This document shows positions 18,644 to 27,105 of a DNA stretch of 64,000 bases, piece after piece. A program made the position numbers and the translations under genes. The DNA is from Gallionella sp. (GTDB taxonomy: Bacteria > Pseudomonadota > Gammaproteobacteria > Burkholderiales > Gallionellaceae). The notes under the pieces are model-generated. The model was not told where the DNA came from, did not search any database, and was given only the letters and a program-made list of their open reading frames with translations. How positions within the stretch are numbered: position 1 is the stretch's first letter; each line of letters begins with the position of its first letter. Location: positions 1 through 64,000 of the forward strand of contig JAUXOL010000010.1 of the NCBI GenBank assembly GCA_030682375.1, given 5' to 3'.

Positions 18644-19202
18644 AGAAACCCATGAATGCGAGGCTCATCAGCCCGGCGGTGATCATCGCGATGGCCGAGC
18701 CCTTGAATATCCCCGGTACGTCCGCACCTTCCATGCGTTCGCGCATGCCGGCGAACAGCACCATCACCAGCGTGAAGCCGAGTGCGCCGCCCATGCCGAA
18801 GAACAGCGACTCCATGAAGTTGTGGTTGGCCTGCACGTTCAGCAGCGGGATGCCCAGCACAGCGCAGTTGGTGGTGATCAGCGGCAGGTATATGCCCAGC
18901 ACCTGATGCAGCACCGGGCTGGTTTTCTGGATCACCATCTCGGTGAATTGCACGATGCCAGCGATCACTACGATGAACGACAGCGTAGTCAGGTAGGAGA
19001 GCTCGGGGCCGAGCAGGTATTCGTTGATCAGGTAGCTGGCCCCCGAAGCCAGCGTCAGCACGAAGGTCGTCGCCATGCCCATGCCGATGGAGGCCTCCAG
19101 TTTCCTGGAGACCCCCATGAACGGGCATAGCCCGAGAATCTTGACCATCACGATGTTGTTTACAAACACCGTACCGACCAGAATCAGCAAATATTCAGTC
19201 AT
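18627..19202 (-). CDS. rnfA: Electron transport complex subunit RnfA
   Basis: A 191-residue inner-membrane protein with six TM segments, paralogous to RnfE. Signatures are [24 protein letters not shown] and [17 protein letters not shown]. The ATG at 19202 ([10 protein letters not shown]) matches the known family start; the longer frame to 19256 adds non-homologous residues. It is the first gene of rnfABCDGE-nth and lies just behind a sigma-70-like promoter. Confidence 0.97.
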   Translation of the reverse strand: MTEYLLILVGTVFVNNIVMVKILGLCPFMGVSRKLEASIGMGMATTFVLTLASGASYLINEYLLGPELSYLTTLSFIVVIAGIVQFTEMVIQKTSPVLHQVLGIYLPLITTNCAVLGIPLLNVQANHNFMESLFFGMGGALGFTLVMVLFAGMRERMEGADVPGIFKGSAIAMITAGLMSLAFMGFSGLIK

Positions 19203-19227
19203 CACACGCTCGCAAAAACAGGCGCGG

Positions 19228-19256
19228 ATTATGCGCCTATTCACCCCCCCCATCAA
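19228..19256 (-). promoter_or_regulatory. Predicted sigma-70 promoter of the rnf operon
   Basis: Minus-strand -35 TTGATG (19251-19256) and -10 CATAAT (19228-19233) are separated by exactly 17 bases. The -10 ends 26 bases before the rnfA ATG. Confidence 0.55.
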
Positions 19257-19383
19257 CCGCGCCGTAGGTATATGGATATGCCTGCAAGTTTGGTGCGGGC
19301 GCTGCCGTAGCCGGGGTGAAGCACCGCGGATGGCCGCTTGCGGTTAGAATCCGCGCCAGCTTCCAGAATTCTGCTATGGACAG

Positions 19384-19734
19384 ATGGCCAAGGACCCCAC
19401 CGATTACAGCACCGTCGATTTCATCGCGCCTGCGCTGCACGTCACGTGCGGGCAGGTGCTGATGGACCGTCAGCGCCATATCGCGATCGTCGCGAAGAAA
19501 GGGCGGAGCTGTGCGCATCTGGTGCGGGTGACATCCGGCGCTTTGCGGATGACCCGGCATAGCGCGAAAGAGATCGTCGAGGAATGGTCGGAGGCGGACT
19601 ACCCGTTCGACCGTGCGCTGGCGAAGTTGCTGGAGCTCGGGCGGCAGCATGGCATTACCGATGCGGCGCGCGTGGCCCTGGAACGACTTTCCAGATCGGG
19701 GCGCGAGCCGACGCAGCACAGGCTGTTCGGCTGA
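19384..19734 (+). CDS. Hypothetical protein, 116 residues
   Basis: A soluble basic protein without TM segment, signal peptide or known motif. The N-terminal half looks beta-rich (HVTCGQVLMDRQRHIAIVAKKG) and the C-terminal half helical (AKEIVEEWSEADYPFDRALAKLLELG). Codon composition resembles neighbouring genes and the ORF does not overlap a better candidate. The ribosome site is weak. It stands alone, divergent from rnfA. Function unknown. Confidence 0.5.
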   Translation: MAKDPTDYSTVDFIAPALHVTCGQVLMDRQRHIAIVAKKGRSCAHLVRVTSGALRMTRHSAKEIVEEWSEADYPFDRALAKLLELGRQHGITDAARVALERLSRSGREPTQHRLFG

Positions 19735-20059
19735 GTCTATCTCCCTGATGCCGGACGACGGTCAGATGCCGCGCGTGCGGGCTGGCTCGCTCGCGGTACC
19801 GTCAGACAGCGATCCTTTTGCAGGGCATTTCTCCAGAAAATGTGTCGAATCATCCGGATATCCCTAGATTTGCTCAGGAAGCTCCTAGGCCGAATTGCCT
19901 ACATATTTCGGCATATATACATCTGTCGGCAGCCAGATAGAATCCATATCGAGTGAAGTGTGCGAAGGTTCATACCCGAAGCCTCGCATGCGCTCCTCCC
20001 TGTTAGGGTGATCTTCATCGGTCACCCATTTTTTCGTAGCTTCATCAAGCATCAGGAAT
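19735..20059. other. 325-bp intergenic region with CTAG-type elements
   Basis: The region upstream of the small HTH-like gene holds CCCTAGA (about 19863), the 27-bp CTAGGCCG-N13-TTTCGG element (19885-19911) and an AT-rich CATATATAC just after it. No ORF or RNA gene was recognised. Confidence 0.5.
19885..19911 (+). promoter_or_regulatory. 27-bp CTAGGCCG-N13-TTTCGG element, copy 2
   Basis: Same flanking blocks and spacing as copy 1 at 851-877. CCGAA...TTTCGG gives a dyad (CCGAA-N12-TTCGG when read across). It lies about 150-175 bp before the ATG at 20060. Confidence 0.4.
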
Positions 20060-20341
20060 ATGAAAGAAATCCTCGAATACCTTGCCGATTTTGGCGAAGG
20101 ATCGGACCTGGAGATTGCGATCGCCACGGAGATACCGTTGGCCGACGTGCGTCTGCATTTGTCTGAACTGGTGGCGCAACAGGCAATTCTTGCGTGCCGC
20201 TCGATCAGGTTCGAGCAAGGTGAGGAGGTCGAGGAGCTGATCTGCAGAATGATAGGTTACAGTCGTCCGATCAAACGCAGCAACAAACCCAGGGCGCAGA
20301 TGAAGGCGGCGTTGGCCGACAATCATCTGGCACACTCGTAA
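20060..20341 (+). CDS. Small winged-helix-like protein
   Basis: A 93-residue basic protein. Residues about 1-58 have the helix pattern of a winged HTH (MKEILEYLADFG, DLEIAIATEIPLADVRLHLSELVAQQAILACRSIRF), followed by a Lys/Arg-rich tail. An AGGA ribosome site lies five bases before the ATG. A DNA-binding regulator is the likeliest role, but no exact family was recognised. The long leader carries the 27-bp element, so it may be a regulated or autoregulated gene. Confidence 0.6.
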   Translation: MKEILEYLADFGEGSDLEIAIATEIPLADVRLHLSELVAQQAILACRSIRFEQGEEVEELICRMIGYSRPIKRSNKPRAQMKAALADNHLAHS

Positions 20342-20417
20342 CCGGCAGTTCCCGGGACATCGAATAAAGCGTCGGCCGGAAGGGGGCGGCTGGAACGATC
20401 TCTGCGTGCGTACCGGT

Positions 20418-20804
20418 CTAGACCGGTTCGCCGTTCTCGTCCAGATAGAACTCGTTCAGCGCGCGCTCCACTTCGGCCATGTGGGTGAGCACCGGGCCGC
20501 CGCCCATCATGATGCCTATGGTGCAGACTTCCATGATCTCCTCTAGCGTGACTCCGGCGTGTTTGCAGGCGCGCACATGCAGCGCGATGCAGTAATGGCA
20601 TTGCTGGGTCAGCGCCATGCCGAGCGCGATGCGTTCCTTTTCCTTCTTGTTCAGCACGCCCGGTTGCATCGCTTCGGCCATGAAGGCCTGCACCTTGCCC
20701 ATCAGCTTGGGTTTGTATTCGGTGATCATCTGGATGCCGCGGTGGGCGTGCTCCAGCACCTTGCGTTCGCTGTCGGAGCCTTTGGTTTTTTTTGTGGTCG
20801 TCAT
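20418..20804 (-). CDS. Carboxymuconolactone decarboxylase/AhpD-like protein
   Basis: A 128-residue all-helical protein of the CMD/AhpD superfamily. The redox signature CHYCIALHVRACKHAG contains the CxxC and conserved His that in AhpD-type members carry out peroxidatic or disulfide chemistry. Length is typical of single-domain members. Substrate unknown. It stands between the HTH-like gene (convergent) and pyrD (same strand, 28 bp upstream of it in coordinates). Confidence 0.85.
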   Translation of the reverse strand: MTTTKKTKGSDSERKVLEHAHRGIQMITEYKPKLMGKVQAFMAEAMQPGVLNKKEKERIALGMALTQQCHYCIALHVRACKHAGVTLEEIMEVCTIGIMMGGGPVLTHMAEVERALNEFYLDENGEPV

Positions 20805-20832
20805 GTCGTTTTCGTCCGGATGGTTGAAGGGG

Positions 20833-21858
20833 TCAGCGTATGCTGCGGATCGCGTCGGCGCATTCGCCGACCAGTGCGGGGCCGCGGTAGATCAGGCCGC
20901 TGTAAACCTGTACCAGCATAGCACCTGCTTGCATCTTCTCCGCGGCATCCGTGCCGCACAATATCCCGCCGACGCCGATGATGGGCAGTGCGCCCTGCAA
21001 CTCGGCGGTGAGCTGGCGTATCACCGCGGTGGATTTGTCGCGTACCGGCGCGCCGGAGAGGCCACCGGTTTCGTTGCCGTGCTTCAGGTTCTCGACGCCG
21101 TCGCGCGACAGCGTGGTGTTGGTCGCGATCACGCCATCGATGCGGTGGCGCATCAGCAGCGCGGCGATATTTTTTATTTGATCGGTGTCTAGGTCGGGAG
21201 CGATCTTCACCGCCAGCGGCACGTAGCGGCCGTGCTGCTGCGCGAGCTTCTCCTGCTCCGCCTTCAGCTGCGCGAGCAGCGCATCGAGTTCGTCGCCGCC
21301 CTGCAGCTGGCGCAAGTTTTTGGTGTTGGGCGAGGAGATGTTGACTGCGACATAGCTCGCATGGGCATATACCTTGCGCAGGCCGATCAGGTAATCGTCC
21401 GCGGCCTTTTCGATAGGCGTGACGGCGTTCTTGCCGATGTTGATGCCCAACACGCCCTTGAATTTCGCTCGCTTCACGTTCGCGATCAGCGCATCCACGC
21501 CTTCGTTGTTGAAGCCCATGCGGTTGACGATACCCTGCGCTTCGGGGATGCGGAACAGGCGCGGCTTGGGATTGCCGGGCTGCGGCAGCGGCGTGACCGT
21601 GCCGATCTCGACGAAGCCGAAGCCCAGCGCAGCGAGCGCGTCTATCGCCTCGCCGTTCTTGTCGAGGCCGGCGGCCAGGCCGACCGGATTCGGAAAGGTC
21701 AGTCCCATCGCGGTGCGAGGGTCATCGGCGGGACGGCTGGCGGCCAGCGACATCAGGCCGAGTTTGTTTGCGGCATTTAGTCCATTCAACGTGAGGTGAT
21801 GCGCGGTCTCGGCATCGAGTGCGAACATCGCGGGGCGCAGCAGGGTGTACGGATTCAT
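20833..21858 (-). CDS. pyrD: Dihydroorotate dehydrogenase (quinone), class 2
   Basis: A 341-residue membrane-associated flavoenzyme oxidising dihydroorotate to orotate with quinone in pyrimidine synthesis. Class 2 features are the N-terminal helices ([20 protein letters not shown]), [15 protein letters not shown], the active-site region VNISSPNT with catalytic Ser, and GVGGI near the FMN phosphate. The ATG at 21858 overlaps the stop of the upstream membrane-protein gene (four bases), placing it last in the aat-bpt-membrane protein-pyrD run. Confidence 0.97.
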   Translation of the reverse strand: MNPYTLLRPAMFALDAETAHHLTLNGLNAANKLGLMSLAASRPADDPRTAMGLTFPNPVGLAAGLDKNGEAIDALAALGFGFVEIGTVTPLPQPGNPKPRLFRIPEAQGIVNRMGFNNEGVDALIANVKRAKFKGVLGINIGKNAVTPIEKAADDYLIGLRKVYAHASYVAVNISSPNTKNLRQLQGGDELDALLAQLKAEQEKLAQQHGRYVPLAVKIAPDLDTDQIKNIAALLMRHRIDGVIATNTTLSRDGVENLKHGNETGGLSGAPVRDKSTAVIRQLTAELQGALPIIGVGGILCGTDAAEKMQAGAMLVQVYSGLIYRGPALVGECADAIRSIR

Positions 21859-22721
21859 TTTTTGACGACGACAGGAATGGGGAATGGTTTTTTCTTGAAC
21901 ACTTGCGAACGGGTCTTGCCGCGCCAGTTTTCGGCTACGACATCGCCGAGCTGCAGGCACAGCAGGCCGAACAGCAGGTAGCCGAACTGTGCGGAAAGCA
22001 GGTTGTCTTCGGTCATGCCGCCGACAGCGTCGTAGAGCATTATTGAAAGATTGCCGACGATCAGGCCGGACAGTGCGGCGCAGATAAGCCGTCCCCAGTC
22101 GCCTTCGCGCAGTACGTTGAATATCGTGCTTTCGTGCCACAGCAGTTGCAGCGCGAGCAACAGGAACAGCGGGGACACCCACAGCAGCCAGGACACTGAT
22201 AGTGCCGCGCCGCCGAGCAGTCCGAACGCGGCGAGCGATGCGAATACGAGGGCGGAGGTTTCGCCGTGCGGCATCGGAAGCGACGGGCCGCGCGCGAGCG
22301 TCTTGAGCAGGCCGCGGAAGGAGCCGAGCAGCGCGCGGGTGACCAGCACCGCCGGAACCGGCAACGCGAACAGCAGGGTGTCGAGTGCGATCTGCCAGAT
22401 GCTGTTCTTCTGTATCGACGACCAGCTCGCGGCGTAGAAATTCAGGTAGACCAGCAGCCAGACCAGCATCGCGCCGGCCGCACCCAGCGCGAGGAAATAG
22501 TCGCGTTGCGTCGTCAGCGGGTTGTTGGTGGTGCGCAGTTTGACCAGCATGCCTGCCAGCAGCGTGTAGCCCAGCAAGGCGAGCAGCGTAAGCCCCGTTG
22601 CGGCGAGGTTGTCCTGAGTTTCGCTCGCGGCGAGTTCGGCCCATTCATGCCCGCCCAGCAGGAAGCCGACTGGCGGCAACAGCAGCAGCGCGGCGACGAA
22701 GATTATCAAGCGGGTCTGCAT
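21855..22721 (-). CDS. Uncharacterised integral membrane protein
   Basis: A 288-residue very hydrophobic protein with about eight TM segments (for example [48 protein letters not shown]) and a basic C-terminus ([13 protein letters not shown]). No motif recognised. It lies in the aat-bpt-pyrD operon, overlapping bpt by 16 bases and pyrD by four. Role unknown; the context gives no firm pathway. Confidence 0.75.
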   Translation of the reverse strand: MQTRLIIFVAALLLLPPVGFLLGGHEWAELAASETQDNLAATGLTLLALLGYTLLAGMLVKLRTTNNPLTTQRDYFLALGAAGAMLVWLLVYLNFYAASWSSIQKNSIWQIALDTLLFALPVPAVLVTRALLGSFRGLLKTLARGPSLPMPHGETSALVFASLAAFGLLGGAALSVSWLLWVSPLFLLLALQLLWHESTIFNVLREGDWGRLICAALSGLIVGNLSIMLYDAVGGMTEDNLLSAQFGYLLFGLLCLQLGDVVAENWRGKTRSQVFKKKPFPIPVVVKK

Positions 22722-23479
22722 GGCGTTCCTTCCTTGGCGAGCGGTACCCACTCGTTGTTCACCAGGCCTTGAGCGGGCTGGTACTGGGTCTTGTAAGACA
22801 TCTTTCGGCTCTCTGCGATCCAGTAGCCGAGATAGACGTAGTCCAGTTCCAGTTTGCGGCACAGTTCGATCTGCCATAGTACGTTGTAAATGCCGAGCCG
22901 AGCCTTGGGCAGGTCCGGGTCGTAGAAGGTGTAGACCGCGGACAGGCCGTCGTCGAGCAGGTCGACCACGCTGACCATGACCAATGCACCCCGTCCGTCT
23001 TGTGTGGGATCGGATGGTTCCCGGAACTCCACCAGCATGGTGTCGACGTGGCTCTGCAACAGGAAGTTCCGGTAAGACTCGGGGTCTTCGTTGTCCATGC
23101 CGCCGTCCTTGTGGCGGGCGCGCTGGTAGCGTTCGTAGAGCTCGTAATATTCAGGTTTGTCGTGCAGCGGCTGCAGCGAGGCTTCCAGATGGATATGGCG
23201 TTTCCAGGCGCGCAGTTGCGAGCGGTTAGGTACGAACTCCTTGGCCTTCACCCGCAGAGAGACGCAGGCTTGGCAGGCATCGCAATGCGTGCGGTAGGTG
23301 TGCGTGCCGCTGCGGCGAAAGCCTTTGCGCATCAGTTGCGAATAGACCGGCATGCTGATCAGGAAGGCCGGTGTCGCGACCTGCGAGCGCGCCTCCCGCT
23401 CCGGCAGGTAGCTGCACGGATACGGCGCCGTCAGGTAGAAATGCAGCGCGGTGAGCGGGATGTCGTGAAGCAGGTTCAT
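22706..23479 (-). CDS. bpt: Aspartate/glutamate leucyltransferase
   Basis: A 257-residue enzyme of the ATE family, transferring Leu from tRNA to proteins with N-terminal Asp or Glu, so marking them for ClpS/ClpAP (N-end rule). Motifs: PCSYLPEREAR near the N-terminus, RRSGTHTYRTHCDACQACVSLR with CxxC pair, and LDYVYLGYWIAESRKMSYK. It overlaps aat by four bases; paired aat-bpt genes supply both bacterial N-end tagging enzymes. Confidence 0.95.
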   Translation of the reverse strand: MNLLHDIPLTALHFYLTAPYPCSYLPEREARSQVATPAFLISMPVYSQLMRKGFRRSGTHTYRTHCDACQACVSLRVKAKEFVPNRSQLRAWKRHIHLEASLQPLHDKPEYYELYERYQRARHKDGGMDNEDPESYRNFLLQSHVDTMLVEFREPSDPTQDGRGALVMVSVVDLLDDGLSAVYTFYDPDLPKARLGIYNVLWQIELCRKLELDYVYLGYWIAESRKMSYKTQYQPAQGLVNNEWVPLAKEGTPCRPA

Positions 23480-24171
23480 GCGTACAGGTCGGCGTCGAAG
23501 CGCCAGTTGGTTACCGGCGCACAGTTTACCAATTCCTGCAGCCGTGCGACGAATTCGGCGCGGGGGATTTCGCGCGCGCCGAGCGATGCGAGGTGCGGCG
23601 TGTTCATCTGGCAGTCGATCAATTCGAAATCCCAACGTGCCAATTGGCGGGCGAGGTGGGCCAGTGCGACCTTGGAGGCATTGGCTTCGCGGCTGAACAT
23701 CGACTCGCCGTAGAACACGCGGCCGATCGCGATGCCGTACAGGCCGCCGACCAGTTCGCCGTCTCGCCATGTCTCGACCGAGTGCGCGTAACCCAGTTCA
23801 TGCAGGGCACAGTAGGCCGCGATCATATCTTCCTGTATCCAGGTGCCGTTCTGGCCGGGCCTCGGTTCGGCGCAGGCGCGCATCACCGATTCGAATGCGG
23901 TGTCGAAGCGCAGCTCGAAGCCGCCGTTGCGTATGACTCGCGCCAGCGAACGGGACAGCTTGAACTCTGAGGGGAGCAACACCATGCGCGGATCGGGACT
24001 CCACCACAGCACGGGGTCGCCGGGACTGAACCACGGGAAGATGCCGTGACGGTAAGCACCCAGTATGCGTTCCGGCATCAGATCGCCGCCGGCTGCGAGC
24101 AGTCCGTTAGGCTCTCGAAGTGCGGTTCCGACCTCGGGAAACGGGGCGTTGCCGGTCAGCCAGGGGATCAC
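23476..24171 (-). CDS. aat: Leucyl/phenylalanyl-tRNA-protein transferase
   Basis: A 231-residue enzyme adding Leu or Phe to N-terminal Arg/Lys substrates. Clear family motifs: GLLAAGGDL, AYRHGIFPWF, WWSPDPRMVL, GGLYGIAIGRVFYGESMFS and DCQMNTPHLASLGAREI. First gene of aat-bpt-membrane protein-pyrD. Divergent from the PilZ-like gene, with 88 bp between the starts. Confidence 0.97.
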   Translation of the reverse strand: MIPWLTGNAPFPEVGTALREPNGLLAAGGDLMPERILGAYRHGIFPWFSPGDPVLWWSPDPRMVLLPSEFKLSRSLARVIRNGGFELRFDTAFESVMRACAEPRPGQNGTWIQEDMIAAYCALHELGYAHSVETWRDGELVGGLYGIAIGRVFYGESMFSREANASKVALAHLARQLARWDFELIDCQMNTPHLASLGAREIPRAEFVARLQELVNCAPVTNWRFDADLYA

Positions 24172-24259
24172 GTGCGAAGTTCCTTTTTCATGTATTCATC
24201 GAAGGGGTTTTGGGGTTATATTGCCACGAACTAACGCAATCTGTTGAAAGAGGTGGACG

Positions 24260-25777
24260 ATGTTTTCGAACTTGTTCGGCAAGAAATCCGATCATCCGTT
24301 GGCGGATATCAAGTCCGCGATGGCTCTGCTGGAGGAGCTGCCCAGGAACGATGCGCACAAGATGTTGATGGAGCTGACCGAGTGGGTGGAATCGGTGGGC
24401 GACAACGCCGATTTTAGATTAGAACACCAGTTCGCCGTGTTGCGGTTGCTGGACGAGACCGCCCAACCCTATCTGCGCAAGCTGGTGCGCGAATATTTCT
24501 CTCCGCAGGAGATGAGCAAGTTTCAGGAGAACCGGTTGTGGCTTGTGCTGGTCAACTGGTCTCATCATGCGGCGAACGCGCATCTGGCAGTGTTCGATCG
24601 TTATTGCAGCGGCGACAAGGGGGCGAGTGCGCTCAAGTCGCAGTTGCCGTTGCTGGCGGTTCGCGCGATGCATGCGCTGAACGGCTATCTGAAATACGTC
24701 AGTGCGCATTACGGCCCGATGGACCCGTCGCTATGGAGCAAGGTGGCACGGCTCTATCAGCATGCCGAACAGCAGCAATATCTGGATGCGAAGGTCGAAC
24801 TCTATTCCGGCGCGGCGGCGGCTGCCACGACGGTAAGAGGCGAGACGGCCGAACTGCTAGGCTGGTATGGCTGCGGGGTCGGCACGCTGAGTCCGCTGTC
24901 GATGCATCTGACCGAACGCATCGTCGGGCTGTATTCCGGCAGCGTGACCGTCGCCGCGCAGCAGGCTGGCGACAGCCTGTTCTGTTTCGATCTGGCGCAG
25001 CCAGCCGCGCCGTTGCGCATCAAGGCGGGCGCACGCGTGCAGCCGTCTACGCGCTTCGTCAGCATGGCTGCGATGCAGCCGAAGCTGGAAGAGCTGCTGC
25101 GTGAGCTGGCGAAGAACACCGTGCCGCAGGAACTCAGTCTGGGCGGCAATTATCCGGTGGAACTGGTGCGTGAGGCGGCACAATACCTGCGGGATTACCT
25201 GGTCGATCCTCCGCTGCGGCGCAGTCCGCGGCGCGGCATCAAGGTCGGCCTGAAGGTAGCGAACGGATTCGGCCGTTTGCTGGAAAGCACCGACATGGGA
25301 TTGAACTTCAATGCGGAGCTGCCTCTGCATTGGGAGGTCGAGGACATCAGCGCCAGCGGTTTCCGTACCGTGATTCCGAATCAGGGGGCGGACGGCATAC
25401 GCATCGGCAGCTTGCTGGGCATCCAGCCGGACGGCGTGACACACTGGGGTGCCGCCGTAGTGCGTCGGCTGATGCGCGACGATGCCAACCAGTTGCATAT
25501 CGGTGCCGAGATGCTGGCGAATCAGATCGTCGGTGTGACGCTGGGAGCCGGGGGCGACGAGAGCCAGCATGCACTGTGGCTGATGGACAAGCCGGGCGAG
25601 TCGTCTGGCTTGGCGCGCTTACTGATGAAGGTGGATGCGTTTATCGCCCAACGCAGTTTTCAGACCAGTTTCGGGGACAAGAACTATTTGTTGATGCCTG
25701 TGGGACTGGACGAGAAGGGACTCGATTACGATCTGGCGAGATTTCGCATGATCGAACAGGAAGTCGGCGAAGACTGA
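24260..25777 (+). CDS. Conserved 505-residue protein with a C-terminal PilZ-like domain
   Basis: A cytoplasmic protein with a strong ribosome site (AGAGGTGG). The N-terminal about 300 residues are helical and match no family I can name. The C-terminal part carries both c-di-GMP-binding signatures of PilZ domains at sensible spacing: RxxxR at R320-R324 (RRSPR) and DxSxxG at D362-G367 (DISASG), followed by a beta-rich segment (IGSLLGIQPD, HWGAAVVRRL, LHIGAEML). A c-di-GMP receptor is therefore likely; the output is unknown. Confidence 0.7.
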   Translation: MFSNLFGKKSDHPLADIKSAMALLEELPRNDAHKMLMELTEWVESVGDNADFRLEHQFAVLRLLDETAQPYLRKLVREYFSPQEMSKFQENRLWLVLVNWSHHAANAHLAVFDRYCSGDKGASALKSQLPLLAVRAMHALNGYLKYVSAHYGPMDPSLWSKVARLYQHAEQQQYLDAKVELYSGAAAAATTVRGETAELLGWYGCGVGTLSPLSMHLTERIVGLYSGSVTVAAQQAGDSLFCFDLAQPAAPLRIKAGARVQPSTRFVSMAAMQPKLEELLRELAKNTVPQELSLGGNYPVELVREAAQYLRDYLVDPPLRRSPRRGIKVGLKVANGFGRLLESTDMGLNFNAELPLHWEVEDISASGFRTVIPNQGADGIRIGSLLGIQPDGVTHWGAAVVRRLMRDDANQLHIGAEMLANQIVGVTLGAGGDESQHALWLMDKPGESSGLARLLMKVDAFIAQRSFQTSFGDKNYLLMPVGLDEKGLDYDLARFRMIEQEVGED

Positions 25778-25802
25778 GTTCTCGGTCTTCGGTTCTCATC
25801 AC

Positions 25803-26477
25803 TCATTCGGCGTTCATGCGCTCCGTCAGCCAGCGCTGGATGTCCAGCAACTCCTCCGGGCATACCGAATGCGGCATCGGGTATTCGTGCCATTCCACTG
25901 TACATCCCAATTCTTCCAGCGCCTTTCGCGAGGCGTCGCCCAGCGCATAGGGCACGACCGTATCGTCACGACCGTGCGCCATGAAGATGGGTGTGCGCAA
26001 TGCCTCCCCTCTGACTTCATCCGCGACGGTTTCGGCCAGCGGCAGGTAGGTGGAGAGCGCCAGCACGCCGCCCAGCGGGAGCCGTTGGCGCAGTCCGGTG
26101 TGAAGCGCGATGGCGCCTCCCTGCGAGAAACCGGCGAGATAGATGTCCTGCGGTGCGATACCGCGCTCCACTTCCTGCGCGATCAGCGCCTCGATGGCGG
26201 ATTGCGAGGCGCGGATTCCGGCGGCGTCCTGTCGCGCACCGATATCCTGGGTGGCGATGTCATACCAGGCGCGCATCACATAGCCGCCGTTGATGGTGAC
26301 GGGGCGTTGCGGGGCATGCGGGAAGATAAAGCGGACCGCAACGGGAAGTTCCAGTTCATCTGCGATGGGAACGAAGTCCTGTCCGTCAGCGCCCAGGCCA
26401 TGCAGCCAGATGATGCTGTGGCGCGGCTGCTTGCCTGATTCGAGTGCTATGTGGGATAGAATGATATTATTCGGCAT
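25803..26477 (-). CDS. Carboxylesterase/phospholipase of alpha/beta hydrolase fold
   Basis: A 224-residue cytosolic esterase of the Abhydrolase_2 family (EstB/acyl-protein thioesterase-like). WLHGLGADGQDF forms the oxyanion region, GFSQGG carries the nucleophile Ser, and GRDDTVVPY and MPHSV give Asp and His. The ATG at 26477 (MPNNIILSH) is preferred over a 13-residue longer frame. Natural substrate unknown. It is divergent from the PAS gene. Confidence 0.88.
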   Translation of the reverse strand: MPNNIILSHIALESGKQPRHSIIWLHGLGADGQDFVPIADELELPVAVRFIFPHAPQRPVTINGGYVMRAWYDIATQDIGARQDAAGIRASQSAIEALIAQEVERGIAPQDIYLAGFSQGGAIALHTGLRQRLPLGGVLALSTYLPLAETVADEVRGEALRTPIFMAHGRDDTVVPYALGDASRKALEELGCTVEWHEYPMPHSVCPEELLDIQRWLTERMNAE

Positions 26478-26586
26478 GTTTAATAAGCGTCTGGCGAAAT
26501 AGGTCAACGACGCCATGTTAATGCATTACATGATGCTCCGGTGTCGAAGGCAACCGGGGACGGGTTAAGTCAGCAGGGAGAGAGGA

Positions 26587-27105
26587 ATGAAAAGAAATAT
26601 TACTCCGACCTCGGTGGAGCGGGTCATGCGCGCAGACGATTTCATCGTCTCGATGACCGATCTGAAGGGTCGCATCACGTACGGCAATCGAATTTTCATC
26701 GAGTTTTCGGGATACAGCGAGAAGGAGTTGCTGGGGTCCCAGCACAACATCGTCCGCCATCCGGATATGCCGCGCGCCGTGTTCCAGTTGCTGTGGGACA
26801 AGATCCAGAAGCGCGAGGAGTGCTTCGCCTATGTGAAAAACATGGCGAAGGACGGCAGTTTCTACTGGGTGTTCACCAACGTCACGCCGACCTTCGATGA
26901 AGCCGGAAATCCTACCGGATACCTGTCGGTGCGGCGCAAGCCCAAGATGAGCGGTGTGCAGACGGCGAGCGCGGTGTACGCCGCGATGCTGGAGGCCGAG
27001 CAGAAGGCCGGGCCGGCGAACGCCATCGCCGCATCCACCAAACTGTTGGTCGATATATTGAACGAAAAGGGGCTCAGCTATGACGAACTCGTCCTTGCAA
27101 TTTAA
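26587..27105 (+). CDS. Aer-like PAS-domain protein
   Basis: A 172-residue soluble protein dominated by an Aer-type PAS domain (about 15-120; [43 protein letters not shown]). Such domains bind FAD or haem and report redox or oxygen. The C-terminal helix (to residue 172) may pair with the chemoreceptor. GGGAGAGAGG ribosome site. It overlaps the following chemoreceptor gene by 26 bases, and the two together have the parts of an Aer receptor. Confidence 0.88.
   Translation: MKRNITPTSVERVMRADDFIVSMTDLKGRITYGNRIFIEFSGYSEKELLGSQHNIVRHPDMPRAVFQLLWDKIQKREECFAYVKNMAKDGSFYWVFTNVTPTFDEAGNPTGYLSVRRKPKMSGVQTASAVYAAMLEAEQKAGPANAIAASTKLLVDILNEKGLSYDELVLAI

Noticed and set aside
27080..27105. Frameshift joining the PAS gene and chemoreceptor
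   Set aside because: The chemoreceptor has its own ATG and ribosome site, and the PAS protein has a natural stop; two overlapping genes are the simpler reading, although raw reads should be checked.
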